Numbered from the stretch's first letter, positions 1 through 8,463 are shown. The stretch: 37,320 nt of DNA from an uncultured Oscillospiraceae bacterium (GCA_934630495.1 CAKTVW010000023.1:1-37320); one strand, 5' to 3'. A program made the numbers and translations. The notes: generated from the sequence alone by a model not told the origin.

Positions 1-140
1 CCCTTGTGGGCAGGAAGTTCGTGGCGCACCTTCATCCGGCTGGGGCTTTCGCCCCCGATCAGGAATGTACCTGTTGAGTGTGTATTCTGTTTTCAAGGAT
101 CACGAGGAAACTTGTTTTGTCCCTCAATAGGTAGCCAGCG
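1..140 (-). other. Possible rRNA-operon leader or spacer, reading leftward
   Basis: Read on the minus strand, positions 102-87 give TGATCCTTGAAAACAG, very like the conserved element found in leaders and 16S-23S spacers of Firmicutes rRNA operons (typically CCTTGAAAACTGAA). It is followed by a small hairpin with a GAAA tetraloop (plus-strand 42-55). No rRNA sequence itself is inside the window. If the reading is right, 16S or 23S rRNA begins just left of base 1. The match is a short motif recognised from memory, so confidence is modest. Confidence 0.35.
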
Positions 141-197
141 AGAAGGCTCATTTTTTAACCCCCTGAGCGAAAAAATTACAAAATTTTTTTGAGCACG

Positions 198-234
198 AAA
201 AAAGCCGCTGATTTCGTAGTGAAACCAGCGGCTT
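198..234 (-). terminator. Rho-independent terminator, leftward
   Basis: Inverted repeat AAGCCGCTG (202-210) and CAGCGGCTT (226-234) with a 15-base loop. On the minus strand it is followed by a run of T (the plus-strand A run at 198-203). It is the second leftward terminator after ppdK and insulates the rRNA-leader-like sequence from read-through. Confidence 0.65.
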
Positions 235-264
235 GATTTGCGGTGTATTCATCTGAAAATGGGC

Positions 265-306
265 AAAAAATAACGGTCACACAATCCAAAGGGATTGTGT
301 GACCGT
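265..306 (-). terminator. Rho-independent terminator of ppdK
   Basis: A 14-bp perfect stem (274-287 with 292-305, loop AAAG) followed on the minus strand by a T-rich tract (plus-strand A run 265-270). It lies 43 bases past the ppdK stop codon and is the obvious end of that transcript. Confidence 0.85.
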
Positions 307-348
307 ATTTATATCAGTTGTTTTGCCTACGCTGCTTGCGTCAACTTT

Positions 349-2988
349 TTATTGGCGCTGTTCGCGGATGGCAGCCTGCGCGGCGGCGAGGCGGGCGATG
401 GGGACGCGGTAGGGGCTGCAGGAGACGTAGTTCAGGCCGACCTTATGGCAGAACTCGACGGATGCGGGGTCGCCGCCGTGCTCACCGCAGATGCCCAGCT
501 TGAGGTCCGGGCGGGTCGCACGGCCCAGCTCGGCAGCCATCTTGACCAGCTTGCCGACGCCGGTCTGGTCGAGGTGGGCAAACGGATCGAACTCGTAGAT
601 CTTACGATCGTAGTACGCATCGAGGAACTTACCGGCATCGTCACGGCTGAAGCCGAAGGTCATCTGCGTCAGGTCGTTGGTGCCGAAGGAGAAGAACTCC
701 GCTTCCTTGGCGATCTCGTCGGCGGTCAGCGCCGCACGCGGGATCTCGATCATGGTGCCGACCTTGTACTTCATCTCAACGCCTGCCTCGGCGATGATTC
801 TATCGGCGGTAGCGACGACGACGTCCTTGACATACTTCAATTCTCTTGCTTCGCCGACCAGCGGGATCATGATCTCCGGCTCGATGCGGTACCACGGGAA
901 CTCGTGGTTGACCTCAATGGCGGCGTTGATGACCGCAGTGGTCTGCATCTCGGCGATCTCGGGATAGGTGACGGCCAGACGGCAGCCGCGGTGACCCATC
1001 ATGGGGTTAAATTCATGCAGAGAAGCAATGACTTCCTTCAGCTCGTCGACGCTGATGTTCAGCTCGGCGGCGATCTCCGCGATGTCCTCTTCCTTGGTGG
1101 GCAGGAACTCATGCAGCGGGGGATCAAGGTAACGGACAGTCATCGGACGGCCCTGCAGCTCGCGGTACATCTGCTCAAAGTCGCCCTGCTGATAGGGCAG
1201 GATCTTTGCCAGCGCTTCCTTACGGGCCTCGACGGTCTTGGCGACGATCATTTCGCGCATGGCCTTGATACGGTTCGCCTCGAAGAACATGTGCTCGGTA
1301 CGGCACAGGCCGATGCCTTCTGCGCCGAACGCGACCGCCTGCGCGGTATCGCGCGGGGTGTCGGCATTGGTACGGACACGGAGGGTACGGAAGCTGTCGG
1401 CCCACTTCATCAGGCGGTTGAAGTTGCCGCTGATGCTGGCGGGAACGGTCGCGACGGCGCAGCCGTAGATATTGCCGGTGGAGCCGTCGATGGAGATCCA
1501 GTCGCCCTCGTGGTAATCCTTACCGGCGATGGTGAAATACTTTTCTTCCTCGTGCATGGTGATATCGCCGCAGCCGGAGACGCAGCAGGTGCCCATGCCG
1601 CGCGCGACGACGGCAGCGTGAGAGGTCATGCCGCCGCGGACGGTCAGGATGCCCTGTGCGGCAGCCATGCCCTCGATGTCCTCGGGGCTGGTCTCCAGAC
1701 GGACCAGAACGACCTTTTCGCCGTTGGCGGCCCAAGACTTTGCGTCCTCAGCGGTGAAGACGACACGGCCGCAGGCGGCGCCGGGAGAAGCGGCAAGGCC
1801 CTTGCCGATGACCTCAGCGGCCTTCAGAGCGGCAGCGTCGAACTGCGGGTGCAGCAGAGCGTCGAGCTGCTTCGGCTCGACACGCATGACGGCCTCCTCG
1901 CGGGAGATCATGCCCTCGTCGACAAGGTCGCAGGCGATCTTCAGCGCGGCGGCGGCGGTGCGCTTGCCGTTACGGGTCTGGAGCATATAGAGCTTGCCGT
2001 TTTCGATGGTGAACTCCATATCCTGCATATCGCGGTAGTGGTTCTCGAGGCGGTTGGCGATGTCCACGAACTGCTTGTAGACAGCGGGCATATCCTCTTC
2101 CAGCTTCGTGATCTTGCTGGGGGTGCGGATGCCGGCGACGACGTCCTCGCCCTGTGCGTTGATGAGGTATTCGCCGAACAGCGCCTTCTCGCCGGTGGCG
2201 GGGTCGCGGGTAAAGGCGACGCCGGTGCCGGACTTATCGTTCAGGTTGCCGAAAACCATCGGCTGAACGTTAACGGCAGTGCCCCAAGAGTAAGGAATGT
2301 CGTTCATGCGGCGGTAGACATTGGCGCGGGGATTGTCCCAAGAGCGGAAGACGGCCTTGATCGCCTCCATGAGCTGGACGGCGGGATCGGTCGGGAAGTC
2401 CTCGCCCTTTTCCTTTTTATAGTGCTCCTTGAACAGAACAACGAGCTTTTTCATATCGTCGGCGTCCAGATCGATATCGTTCTTAACGCCCTTCTCGGCC
2501 TTGACCTCGTCGATGATGACCTCAAAGGTCTTCTTGGACAGCTCCATGACGACGTCGGAGAACATCTGGATAAAGCGGCGGTAGGAGTCGTAAACAAAGC
2601 GGGTGAAAGCGGGAGTGGGATTACCGGCGATCAGACCGGCGGCGACCTCGTCGTTCAGACCGAGGTTCAGGATGGTGTCCATCATGCCGGGCATGGAAGC
2701 ACGGGCGCCGGAGCGGACGGAGACGAGCAGCGGATTCTTCGCGTCGCCGAACTTCTTGCCGTTGAGCTTCTCGATCTTTGCCAGCGCGACGTTGACCTGC
2801 TCCTTGATCTCGTCGTTGATGGAGCGGCCGTCTTCATAGTACTTCGTGCAGGCTTCGGTGGAGATGGTAAAGCCCTGCGGGACAGGCATTCCGAGGTTGG
2901 TCATTTCGGCCAGATTCGCGCCCTTGCCGCCGAGCAGCTCGCGCATGGAGCCATTGCCTTCAGAGAAAAGGTATACATACTTGTGCAT
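349..2988 (-). CDS. ppdK: Pyruvate, phosphate dikinase
   Basis: Interconverts pyruvate, ATP and phosphate with phosphoenolpyruvate, AMP and PPi in the cytoplasm; in anaerobic Clostridia it serves PPi-linked glycolysis or gluconeogenesis. At 879 residues it has the usual full length. The N-terminal nucleotide-binding domain begins with the family signature GGKGANLAEMTNLGMPVPQG. The swivelling phosphohistidine domain carries GGMTSHAAVVARGMG with the phosphorylated histidine at residue 457. The C-terminal PEP/pyruvate barrel holds LGICGEHGGDP with the catalytic cysteine at about 834. The start is the ATG at 2988, preceded by a GAAAGGGG ribosome binding site. The gene is monocistronic, with a promoter at 3075-3103 and a terminator at 265-306. 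The leader contains a 7-bp hairpin (GGAACGG/CCGTTCC) upstream of the ribosome binding site; whether it is regulatory is unknown. Confidence 0.97.
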   Translation of the reverse strand: MHKYVYLFSEGNGSMRELLGGKGANLAEMTNLGMPVPQGFTISTEACTKYYEDGRSINDEIKEQVNVALAKIEKLNGKKFGDAKNPLLVSVRSGARASMPGMMDTILNLGLNDEVAAGLIAGNPTPAFTRFVYDSYRRFIQMFSDVVMELSKKTFEVIIDEVKAEKGVKNDIDLDADDMKKLVVLFKEHYKKEKGEDFPTDPAVQLMEAIKAVFRSWDNPRANVYRRMNDIPYSWGTAVNVQPMVFGNLNDKSGTGVAFTRDPATGEKALFGEYLINAQGEDVVAGIRTPSKITKLEEDMPAVYKQFVDIANRLENHYRDMQDMEFTIENGKLYMLQTRNGKRTAAAALKIACDLVDEGMISREEAVMRVEPKQLDALLHPQFDAAALKAAEVIGKGLAASPGAACGRVVFTAEDAKSWAANGEKVVLVRLETSPEDIEGMAAAQGILTVRGGMTSHAAVVARGMGTCCVSGCGDITMHEEEKYFTIAGKDYHEGDWISIDGSTGNIYGCAVATVPASISGNFNRLMKWADSFRTLRVRTNADTPRDTAQAVAFGAEGIGLCRTEHMFFEANRIKAMREMIVAKTVEARKEALAKILPYQQGDFEQMYRELQGRPMTVRYLDPPLHEFLPTKEEDIAEIAAELNISVDELKEVIASLHEFNPMMGHRGCRLAVTYPEIAEMQTTAVINAAIEVNHEFPWYRIEPEIMIPLVGEARELKYVKDVVVATADRIIAEAGVEMKYKVGTMIEIPRAALTADEIAKEAEFFSFGTNDLTQMTFGFSRDDAGKFLDAYYDRKIYEFDPFAHLDQTGVGKLVKMAAELGRATRPDLKLGICGEHGGDPASVEFCHKVGLNYVSCSPYRVPIARLAAAQAAIREQRQ

Positions 2989-3074
2989 TGTTTTCGGTTA
3001 ACCCCTTTCGTAGTTTGGAACGGCATTTCACTTCCGTTCCCAGCGTTTCTATGTGTAGATTTTACTGCGGAAAG

Positions 3075-3103
3075 AGTATAGCACATCCTTCACGGATTTG
3101 CAA
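3075..3103 (-). promoter_or_regulatory. Sigma-A-type promoter of ppdK
   Basis: On the minus strand TTGCAA (3103-3098) and TATACT (3080-3075) are separated by exactly 17 bases, with an extended -10 TGC directly before TATACT. This places transcription initiation about 80 bases upstream of the ppdK start codon. Confidence 0.75.
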
Positions 3104-3151
3104 ATAATTTCCGCGAAAAAAACGAAAAAAAGCAGGAAATAATTTTATATT

Positions 3152-3194
3152 AAAAACTTTTCGGCGGGCACAAAAATTTTGTGCCCGCCGAAAA
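3152..3194 (-). terminator. Strong hairpin terminator downstream of noc
   Basis: An 18-bp arm (3158-3175) pairs with 3177-3194: TTTTCGGCGGGCACAAAA and its complement. On the minus strand it is followed by GTTTTTAAT. It is the first terminator reached by leftward transcription from noc, lying beyond the MITE-like repeat, and it isolates the ppdK promoter. Confidence 0.75.
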
Positions 3195-3227
3195 TGAAAC
3201 TTTGTGCAGGAAATCCTGCATTTTTAG

Positions 3228-3388
3228 GGCAGCACCGCATAATTCAGCGAGCGCATTCGGCGAGAGATTTTTTGTCGGGCCAAGGTTTGAAAAGCGCAGG
3301 AATACTCTGTGTATTTCAAACTTTTCAAACCGCTGGATCGGCGAAAAATATCCGGCGAAGGCGGAAGGTGCAATTATGCGGTGTTGCC
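3228..3388. repeat. MITE-like hairpin repeat, copy 1 (full length, 161 bp)
   Basis: The element starts GGCAGCACCGCATAATT and ends with the near-perfect inverse AATTATGCGGTGTTGCC, giving 17-bp terminal inverted repeats with one mismatch. It is flanked by the direct repeat TTAG (3224-3227 and 3389-3392), as expected of a 4-bp target duplication. The interior folds as one long imperfect hairpin, including GGTTTGAAAAG pairing with CTTTTCAAACC. It has no coding capacity of its own. A second copy lies at 26522-26665. It was inserted just downstream of the noc stop codon and is transcribed in the noc 3' untranslated region. Confidence 0.85.
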
Positions 3389-3400
3389 TTAGAAAGACGG

Positions 3401-4210
3401 CTAGCCCGCGCGCTTGGGCAGCCGAATGGTCAGGACGATTTCCTCCTCCGTCTCCTCCTGACTGGTCTTGGCATCGATCCCGGCGCCGCGGATCAGCTCC
3501 AGACTGTGGTTGACGCTGTTGAGAAACAGCCGCACGTCCCGCACGATCAGCTTCCTGACGCCCTTCGGGCGCTCCCGCGCCTGCTTCTTTTCCAAATAGG
3601 CGTCGATATACTCCTCCGTTTTTGCTACATTAAGCTGCTTTGAAACAATGCATTCGAGCGCTGCCAGACGTTCCGCCTCCGTCGGAAGCTTCAGCAGCGC
3701 CCGTGCGTGGCGCTCCGAGAGGTGGTTTTCCCGCAGCAGGGCGAGCACCTTCGGGCTGTGGCGCAGCAGGCGGAGCTTGTTGGCGACGGCGCTCTGACTT
3801 TTCCCCACCCGTGCCGCCGCCTGCTCCTGATTCAGCCCGTACAGGCGCATCAGCCGCGAAAGGCCCTCGGCCTCTTCGATATAGTCCAGATCGCGCCGCT
3901 GCAGATTCTCGACCAATGCCACCATGCCCGACTGCTCCTCGTCCACCGTCAGCAAAATGCAGGGAACCTCCGTACATCCTGCAAGCTTCGCCGCCCGCAG
4001 CCGCCGCTCCCCCGCGACCAGCTCGTAGACGCAGCCGAGCCTTCGGACGGTCAGAGGCTGTAGGATCCCGTACTGCTCGATGCTTGCGGCAAGCTCCCGC
4101 AGCCCCTCGGGATCGAAAATTTTCCGGGGCTGCGAGGGGTTCGGGCGGATCTGACCGATCGGTATGTACAGGATCCGCCCGCTCTCCAGCAGCCCTCTGC
4201 TTTTGCGCAT
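3401..4210 (-). CDS. noc: Noc/ParB-family nucleoid occlusion protein
   Basis: ParB-like CTPase and DNA-binding protein of 269 residues. Visible features are the N-terminal ParB region (IPIGQIRPNPSQPRK), the nucleotide-binding box AGERRLRAAKLAG at about residues 66-78, LVENLQRRDLDYIEEAEG, and a helix-turn-helix region near 120-145 (LNQEQAAARVGKSQSAVANK). The C-terminal tail (residues about 228-269, ending VLTIRLPKRAG) resembles Noc more than chromosomal Spo0J, so Noc is preferred. Noc binds dispersed sites and the membrane and blocks FtsZ assembly over the nucleoid. The ATG at 4210 was chosen over an upstream ATG at 4231 because AAGGAGGA lies seven bases before it, inside the extended frame. 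The gene stands alone, not beside rsmG or parA as is common in Firmicutes. A MITE-like repeat begins 12 bases past its stop. Confidence 0.85.
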   Translation of the reverse strand: MRKSRGLLESGRILYIPIGQIRPNPSQPRKIFDPEGLRELAASIEQYGILQPLTVRRLGCVYELVAGERRLRAAKLAGCTEVPCILLTVDEEQSGMVALVENLQRRDLDYIEEAEGLSRLMRLYGLNQEQAAARVGKSQSAVANKLRLLRHSPKVLALLRENHLSERHARALLKLPTEAERLAALECIVSKQLNVAKTEEYIDAYLEKKQARERPKGVRKLIVRDVRLFLNSVNHSLELIRGAGIDAKTSQEETEEEIVLTIRLPKRAG

Positions 4211-4407
4211 CCTCCGTTCCTCCTTTTCCATATTCTCCGCTTCCTATTTTACGCGCTTTTCGCGCGAAATCACGCGAATTTACGGCCGTCTACCACAATA
4301 AATTGCGTTTTCTTTTATTCCCCGCCACAACATCTTGGGAAATACGCGGGAAATGCGTCTTTTCCGCCGAGCTACGGGAAAGACGTCGAATTTCTTGCGG
4401 CGCACGG

Positions 4408-4436
4408 TTGTACTTTCGTCCGTTTTTCGGTATAAT
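4408..4436 (+). promoter_or_regulatory. Sigma-A-type promoter of the ymdB-yhaO-yhaN-tatD operon
   Basis: TTGTAC (4408-4413) and a consensus TATAAT (4431-4436) with 17-base spacing, 38 bases upstream of the ymdB start. No competing promoter is seen before the following three genes, which overlap or abut. Confidence 0.8.
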
Positions 4437-4474
4437 AGGCATATACAGCCGCCTGACAGAAGGGAATCAAAAAC

Positions 4475-5251
4475 ATGGAACTGAAGCTTTTGGCCGTCGG
4501 AGACGTCGTTGCCCCGGCCGGTCTGAATTATCTGAAGCAAACGCTGCCCACGCTGAAGCGCGAGCATCAAATTGATTTTTGCGTCGTCAACGGAGAGAAC
4601 GCGTCGGTGCTGGGGCTTTCTCCCCGGCAGGCCGACGAGATCTTGGACGCGGGCGCCGACGTGATCACAATGGGCAACCACACATGGAACCGCCGCGACA
4701 TCGTACCCTACATGGAGCGAAGCCGTGAGCTGCTTCGCCCGGCAAATCTGCCGCCGCAGCAGCCGGGGCGCGGCTGGCGCGTCTATGAAACGCCCTTCGG
4801 GGACATCGCGGTCATCGACCTGATCGGCCGCTGCTCCATGGACTACACGCCCGACAACCCGTTTCTGCTGGCCGAGCGCATCCTGAAAAGGCTGGAAACA
4901 CGCCTGATCTTCGTGGAGCTGCACGCCGAGGCGACCTCGGAAAAGCTTGCGATGGGATGGATGCTCGACGGCTGCGTCAGCGCCGTCTGGGGCACGCACA
5001 CACATGTGCAGACCGCCGACGAGCGGGTCCTCCCCGGCGGCACGGGCTATCTCACGGACCTCGGCATGACGGGGCCGCGCGACAGCGTGCTGGGCATCCG
5101 CCCAGAGCTGTCGATCCAGAAATTCCGAGGCGATCTCACCGGGCGCTATGAACCCGCGCCCGGCCCGTGCAAGCTGGAGGGCTGCATCTTTACGGTCAAC
5201 GCCGATACGGGCTGCTGCGCAAAGGTCGAGAGGGTGGCCGTCCATGATTAA
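4475..5251 (+). CDS. ymdB: YmdB-family metallophosphoesterase (TIGR00282)
   Basis: 258-residue di-metal phosphoesterase of the YmdB family, known in Bacillus subtilis as a 2',3'-cyclic nucleotide phosphodiesterase affecting biofilm and motility choices. Metal-ligand motifs are all present: AVGDVV (Asp10), VVNGEN (Asn39-Asn42), TMGNHTWN (Asn68, His69), VELHAEATSEK, and GTHTHVQTAD. The length fits the family. An AGAAGGGA ribosome binding site precedes the ATG. It is the first gene of an operon; its last eight bases overlap the start of yhaO (ATG at 5244, stop at 5249-5251), suggesting translational coupling. Its physiological substrate here is inferred from the family only. Confidence 0.93.
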   Translation: MELKLLAVGDVVAPAGLNYLKQTLPTLKREHQIDFCVVNGENASVLGLSPRQADEILDAGADVITMGNHTWNRRDIVPYMERSRELLRPANLPPQQPGRGWRVYETPFGDIAVIDLIGRCSMDYTPDNPFLLAERILKRLETRLIFVELHAEATSEKLAMGWMLDGCVSAVWGTHTHVQTADERVLPGGTGYLTDLGMTGPRDSVLGIRPELSIQKFRGDLTGRYEPAPGPCKLEGCIFTVNADTGCCAKVERVAVHD

Positions 5252-6311
5252 GCTGATCCACGCCGCCGACCTGCATCTGGACGCGGCGTTCTCCGCTCTG
5301 ACGCCGGAGCAGGCGGCGCAGTGCCGTCGGGAACAGCGGCAGGCGCTTCTGGAGCTTGCGGAGCTGTGCCGCGGCTGTGATCTGCTGCTGCTCAGCGGCG
5401 ATCTGTTTGACAGTGCGCGAGTCTACCGCGATACGCTCGAGGCTCTCCATCGGCTCTTTGACAGTATCGAGGCCGAGGTCTTTATTGCACCGGGAAATCA
5501 CGATCATCTGGCCTCCGGTTCCCCGTATCTCACCGAAAAATGGGGAAATAACGTACATATTTTTACCTCGTCGGAGATTACCTGTATCCATCTGAAACAG
5601 TGCGACGTTTACGGCGCGGCCTTCACGGGGCAGGAAATGCCCGATCTGATGCGGGGCTTCCGCGCGGCGGACCCGAACGTCTGCAATCTGATGGTCCTGC
5701 ACGCGGACGTCGCCACCGACAGTAAATACTGCCCCATCCGCGAGGATGAGATCGCCGCCAGCGGCCTTGACTACCTTGCGCTGGGCCACGTCCACACCGC
5801 AAGCGTCCGACAGGCCGGGCATACCGTTTACGCCTACCCCGGCTGCCTGATGGGACGCGGCTTCGACGAGTGCGGCGCGAAGGGCGTGCTGTCCGTCACG
5901 CTCGACGGTGCGGAATGCCGTGCAAAATTCGTCCCGCTTTCGTGCAGAAGATACGAAGTATTGAGCGTTGCCGCCGGCGACGATCCGCTTGCCGCGATCC
6001 GCGCCGCCCTTCCCGACGGTCACGAACGCGCCTGCTGCCGCATCGATTTGATCGGAGAGGCCTCGGACATCGACACGGCGGCATTGGATGAGGCCCTGCG
6101 CGGCGACTTTTTCAGTCTGTCCGTGCGCGACCGGACCGTTCCGAAGCAGGCGCTGTGGGACGGGATGGGCGACGACACCCTGCGCGGCCTTGCGCTGCAA
6201 ACGCTTCACGACTGCTGTCGGCAGACGGATGATGCGGCGCAGCGGGCGGTCATCGTACAGGCAGCGCGGCTCGTGGCCGCGCTGACGGACGGAAGGGAGG
6301 TCGTGCTGTGA
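5244..6311 (+). CDS. yhaO: YhaO-like DNA repair exonuclease (SbcD/Mre11-type phosphoesterase)
   Basis: 355-residue calcineurin-like phosphoesterase. The five nuclease motifs are seen in order: HAADLHLD (residues about 6-13), LLSGDLFDS, APGNHDHL, MVLHADV and LGHVHTAS. This is the SbcD/Mre11 arrangement, and a YhaN-like ATPase follows directly, so the pair is best called YhaO-YhaN, a probable nuclease/SMC-like ATPase complex acting on DNA ends. The frame is open further upstream, but the ATG at 5244 is chosen because it begins the conserved IKLIHAADLH strand and lies in the classical overlap with ymdB. The stop overlaps the yhaN GTG by four bases (GTGA). The role in repair is inferred from the family. 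Confidence 0.88.
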   Translation: MIKLIHAADLHLDAAFSALTPEQAAQCRREQRQALLELAELCRGCDLLLLSGDLFDSARVYRDTLEALHRLFDSIEAEVFIAPGNHDHLASGSPYLTEKWGNNVHIFTSSEITCIHLKQCDVYGAAFTGQEMPDLMRGFRAADPNVCNLMVLHADVATDSKYCPIREDEIAASGLDYLALGHVHTASVRQAGHTVYAYPGCLMGRGFDECGAKGVLSVTLDGAECRAKFVPLSCRRYEVLSVAAGDDPLAAIRAALPDGHERACCRIDLIGEASDIDTAALDEALRGDFFSLSVRDRTVPKQALWDGMGDDTLRGLALQTLHDCCRQTDDAAQRAVIVQAARLVAALTDGREVVL

Positions 6312-8461
6312 TCCTACTGAAGCTGCGCGCCTCGTTCGGCAAGCTTCACGAGGAGCTGGTGCTGCACGAGGGCATGAATCTTCTCTGCCTGCCGAACGAG
6401 GCGGGCAAATCGACATGGAGCGCTTTCGTGCTTTCCATGCTGTACGGCATCGATACCGCCGAGCGGGCAAGCGCCGCCAATCAGGGGCTTCCCGCCAAGG
6501 AGCGCTATAAGCCGTGGGACGGGACACCCATGTCCGGGTCGATCGACCTGCTCTGGGAGGGCCGCGCCGTCACGATCGAACGCACCTCCGGCCGCGTCCC
6601 GCTCGGAAATTTCCGCGCCTATGAAACGCGGAGCGGAACGCCGATCCCGGAGCTGACCGCCGAAAACTGCGGCAAAACGCTCTGCGGCGTGGAGCGCTCG
6701 GTTTTTGAGCGCACCGCATTCATCCGCCAGCTCGGTCTGCCCGTCACGGCGGATCATACGCTGGAAAAGCGCCTGAGCGCGCTTGTAACGACGGGCGAGG
6801 AAAACGGCCGCACCTATTCCCAGCTCAAAACGGAGCTGCAAAATCTGAAGAACAAATTAAACGGCCGCGCCGGGCGGCTCCCGCGTCTTGCCGAAGATGC
6901 CGCGCAGATCACGCAGACACTGCGCGAGATCCGCGCGCTTCAGGATGAGACCATGGCCCTGAAGGCGCGGCGCGAAGCGGCGGAAGCGGAAGCAGCAAAA
7001 CTGCGCGCCCTGATGCAGCGGATCGAGCGCGCCCGCGCGGCGCAGAAGCAGGTAGGTCTGGAGCGTGCCGAGCAGCAGCTCCGCGAGCAAACGCTGCTGT
7101 GCCGACGTCTGGAACAGTCCGTACAGGCGCTGCCGACGCAGGAAGCGCTGCAGGAGCTGCAGCGCGAATTTGACGCGGCGGAAAGCCGTCTGCAAACGGC
7201 AAAGCTGGATGCGGCCTTCGGCGTGAGCGCCGTTCCCGTCCCGCTGGAGTCCGCTTGCTTTGCGGGCCTGTCTCCCGAGGCCGCCCGACGGCAGGCGGAA
7301 GACGATGAAGCCGCTTACCGCCGTCTGATATCGGCGCATGCTCCCTCCCGTCTGACGGCGCTGCTCGGTCTGCTGCCCGCCGCCGTCGGGGTCGTCCTGC
7401 TTTTCCTGCTCGACCGCACGATCGGTCTGTGCTTGCTGGGCGGCGGCATTCTGCTGACGGCCGTGCTGTTCCTCGTTCTTTCGCAAAAAGCAAAGAGCGC
7501 CGCGCGGCAGCGGCTCGAGGCGCAGCGCATTCTCGACCGCTACGGCGCGGCCTCTCCGGAGGAGCTTCGCACGGCAGCCGAAAAATACGCCGCAGAAAGA
7601 GCCGCCTACGAAAGCGCCGTCAGGGACGCCGATGAACAGCGCAATGCGCTTGCCGAGGCGGTACGGGTGCAGGAGCGGACGCTCGATGCGTTGATCGCAA
7701 GGGTCGCCGCCTTCGACCCCGCCTGCAAGACCGCCGCAGACTGCCGCGAAATTTTGTCCGTTGCCCTGCGGAACCACGCCGACCTTGCCACGGAGCGGCG
7801 CACGCTGCACACGCTGCAGGCTCAGCTTGCCGCGCTCCGTTCGGTACTCGGAGACGGTCCCGCCGTCCCGCTCGACGCGGAAGCGCTGTCGCTTGACGCC
7901 GAGAAGATCGGCTACGAGCTGCGGCGGGCGGAAACGACGCTGCAAACGGTGCGCACGTCGCTTGCGGAAAAGCAGGGCGCGATCTCCGCCAAGGGCGACC
8001 CCGTCGCGCTGGAAGCGCGGCTGGAGCAGCTTCGGGAGGCCGCTGCCGCCGACACGCAGACGCTCCGCGCCATCGATCTGGCAATGGAAGCGCTTCGGAG
8101 CGCGGACGAATCCCTCCGCTCCCGATTCTCACCGCAGATCGCCGCCGAAGCGGGCAGGCTTCTGGGCGAGATGACCGGAAACCGCTATTCCGCCGTGCTG
8201 CTGGAACCGGATATGCGGATGTCCGTGCGGGAAAAGGACGGAACGGTCATGCGTCCGGCCGCCGCCATGAGCTGCGGAACGGCGGACCAGATGTATCTTG
8301 CACTGCGTCTTGCCATGTGTCACAGTCTGCTGCCGAAGGACGTGCCGCTGCTGCTGGACGACGCGCTGGTCAATTTTGACGACGAACGCGCCGCCGCCGC
8401 TCTGCGGCTTCTGGAAAAGGAAAACAGGCAGGTGCTCCTGTTCACTTGTCGGAGGTTTTAA
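6308..8461 (+). CDS. yhaN: YhaN-like AAA ATPase with coiled coil and membrane hairpin
   Basis: 717 residues with GTG start. The N-terminal Walker A is LPNEAGKST (residues 28-36), the variant typical of YhaN and related SbcC/RecF-like ATPases. The middle is a long alanine/arginine/glutamate-rich coiled coil. It is interrupted by two adjacent hydrophobic helices (LLGLLPAAVGVVLLFLL and CLLGGGILLTAVLFLVL, around residues 354-395), so the arms may be membrane-anchored. The C-terminal lobe has MSCGTADQMYLALRLA as the ABC-type signature region and LLLDDALVNFDDE as Walker B/D-loop. Partner nuclease is YhaO, translated with a 4-base overlap. Together they resemble SbcCD, though much shorter than SbcC. 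Function in DNA processing is inference from the family. Confidence 0.87.
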   Translation: MILLKLRASFGKLHEELVLHEGMNLLCLPNEAGKSTWSAFVLSMLYGIDTAERASAANQGLPAKERYKPWDGTPMSGSIDLLWEGRAVTIERTSGRVPLGNFRAYETRSGTPIPELTAENCGKTLCGVERSVFERTAFIRQLGLPVTADHTLEKRLSALVTTGEENGRTYSQLKTELQNLKNKLNGRAGRLPRLAEDAAQITQTLREIRALQDETMALKARREAAEAEAAKLRALMQRIERARAAQKQVGLERAEQQLREQTLLCRRLEQSVQALPTQEALQELQREFDAAESRLQTAKLDAAFGVSAVPVPLESACFAGLSPEAARRQAEDDEAAYRRLISAHAPSRLTALLGLLPAAVGVVLLFLLDRTIGLCLLGGGILLTAVLFLVLSQKAKSAARQRLEAQRILDRYGAASPEELRTAAEKYAAERAAYESAVRDADEQRNALAEAVRVQERTLDALIARVAAFDPACKTAADCREILSVALRNHADLATERRTLHTLQAQLAALRSVLGDGPAVPLDAEALSLDAEKIGYELRRAETTLQTVRTSLAEKQGAISAKGDPVALEARLEQLREAAAADTQTLRAIDLAMEALRSADESLRSRFSPQIAAEAGRLLGEMTGNRYSAVLLEPDMRMSVREKDGTVMRPAAAMSCGTADQMYLALRLAMCHSLLPKDVPLLLDDALVNFDDERAAAALRLLEKENRQVLLFTCRRF

Positions 8462-8463
8462 AT

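Noticed and set aside
4..192. A 62-codon plus-strand open frame at the window edge
   Set aside because: Its sequence is better explained as non-coding leader and terminator sequence on the other strand; no ribosome binding site.
3011..3050. Leader hairpin of ppdK as a riboswitch
   Set aside because: Only one 7-bp hairpin is present, with no recognisable aptamer core or alternative terminator, so no class can be supported.
295..3081. A 928-codon open frame on the plus strand, opposite ppdK
   Set aside because: It is the antisense shadow of a GC-rich conserved gene: no ribosome binding site, low-complexity Asp/Gly/Leu/Val/Ala composition, and ppdK on the other strand has every catalytic motif.
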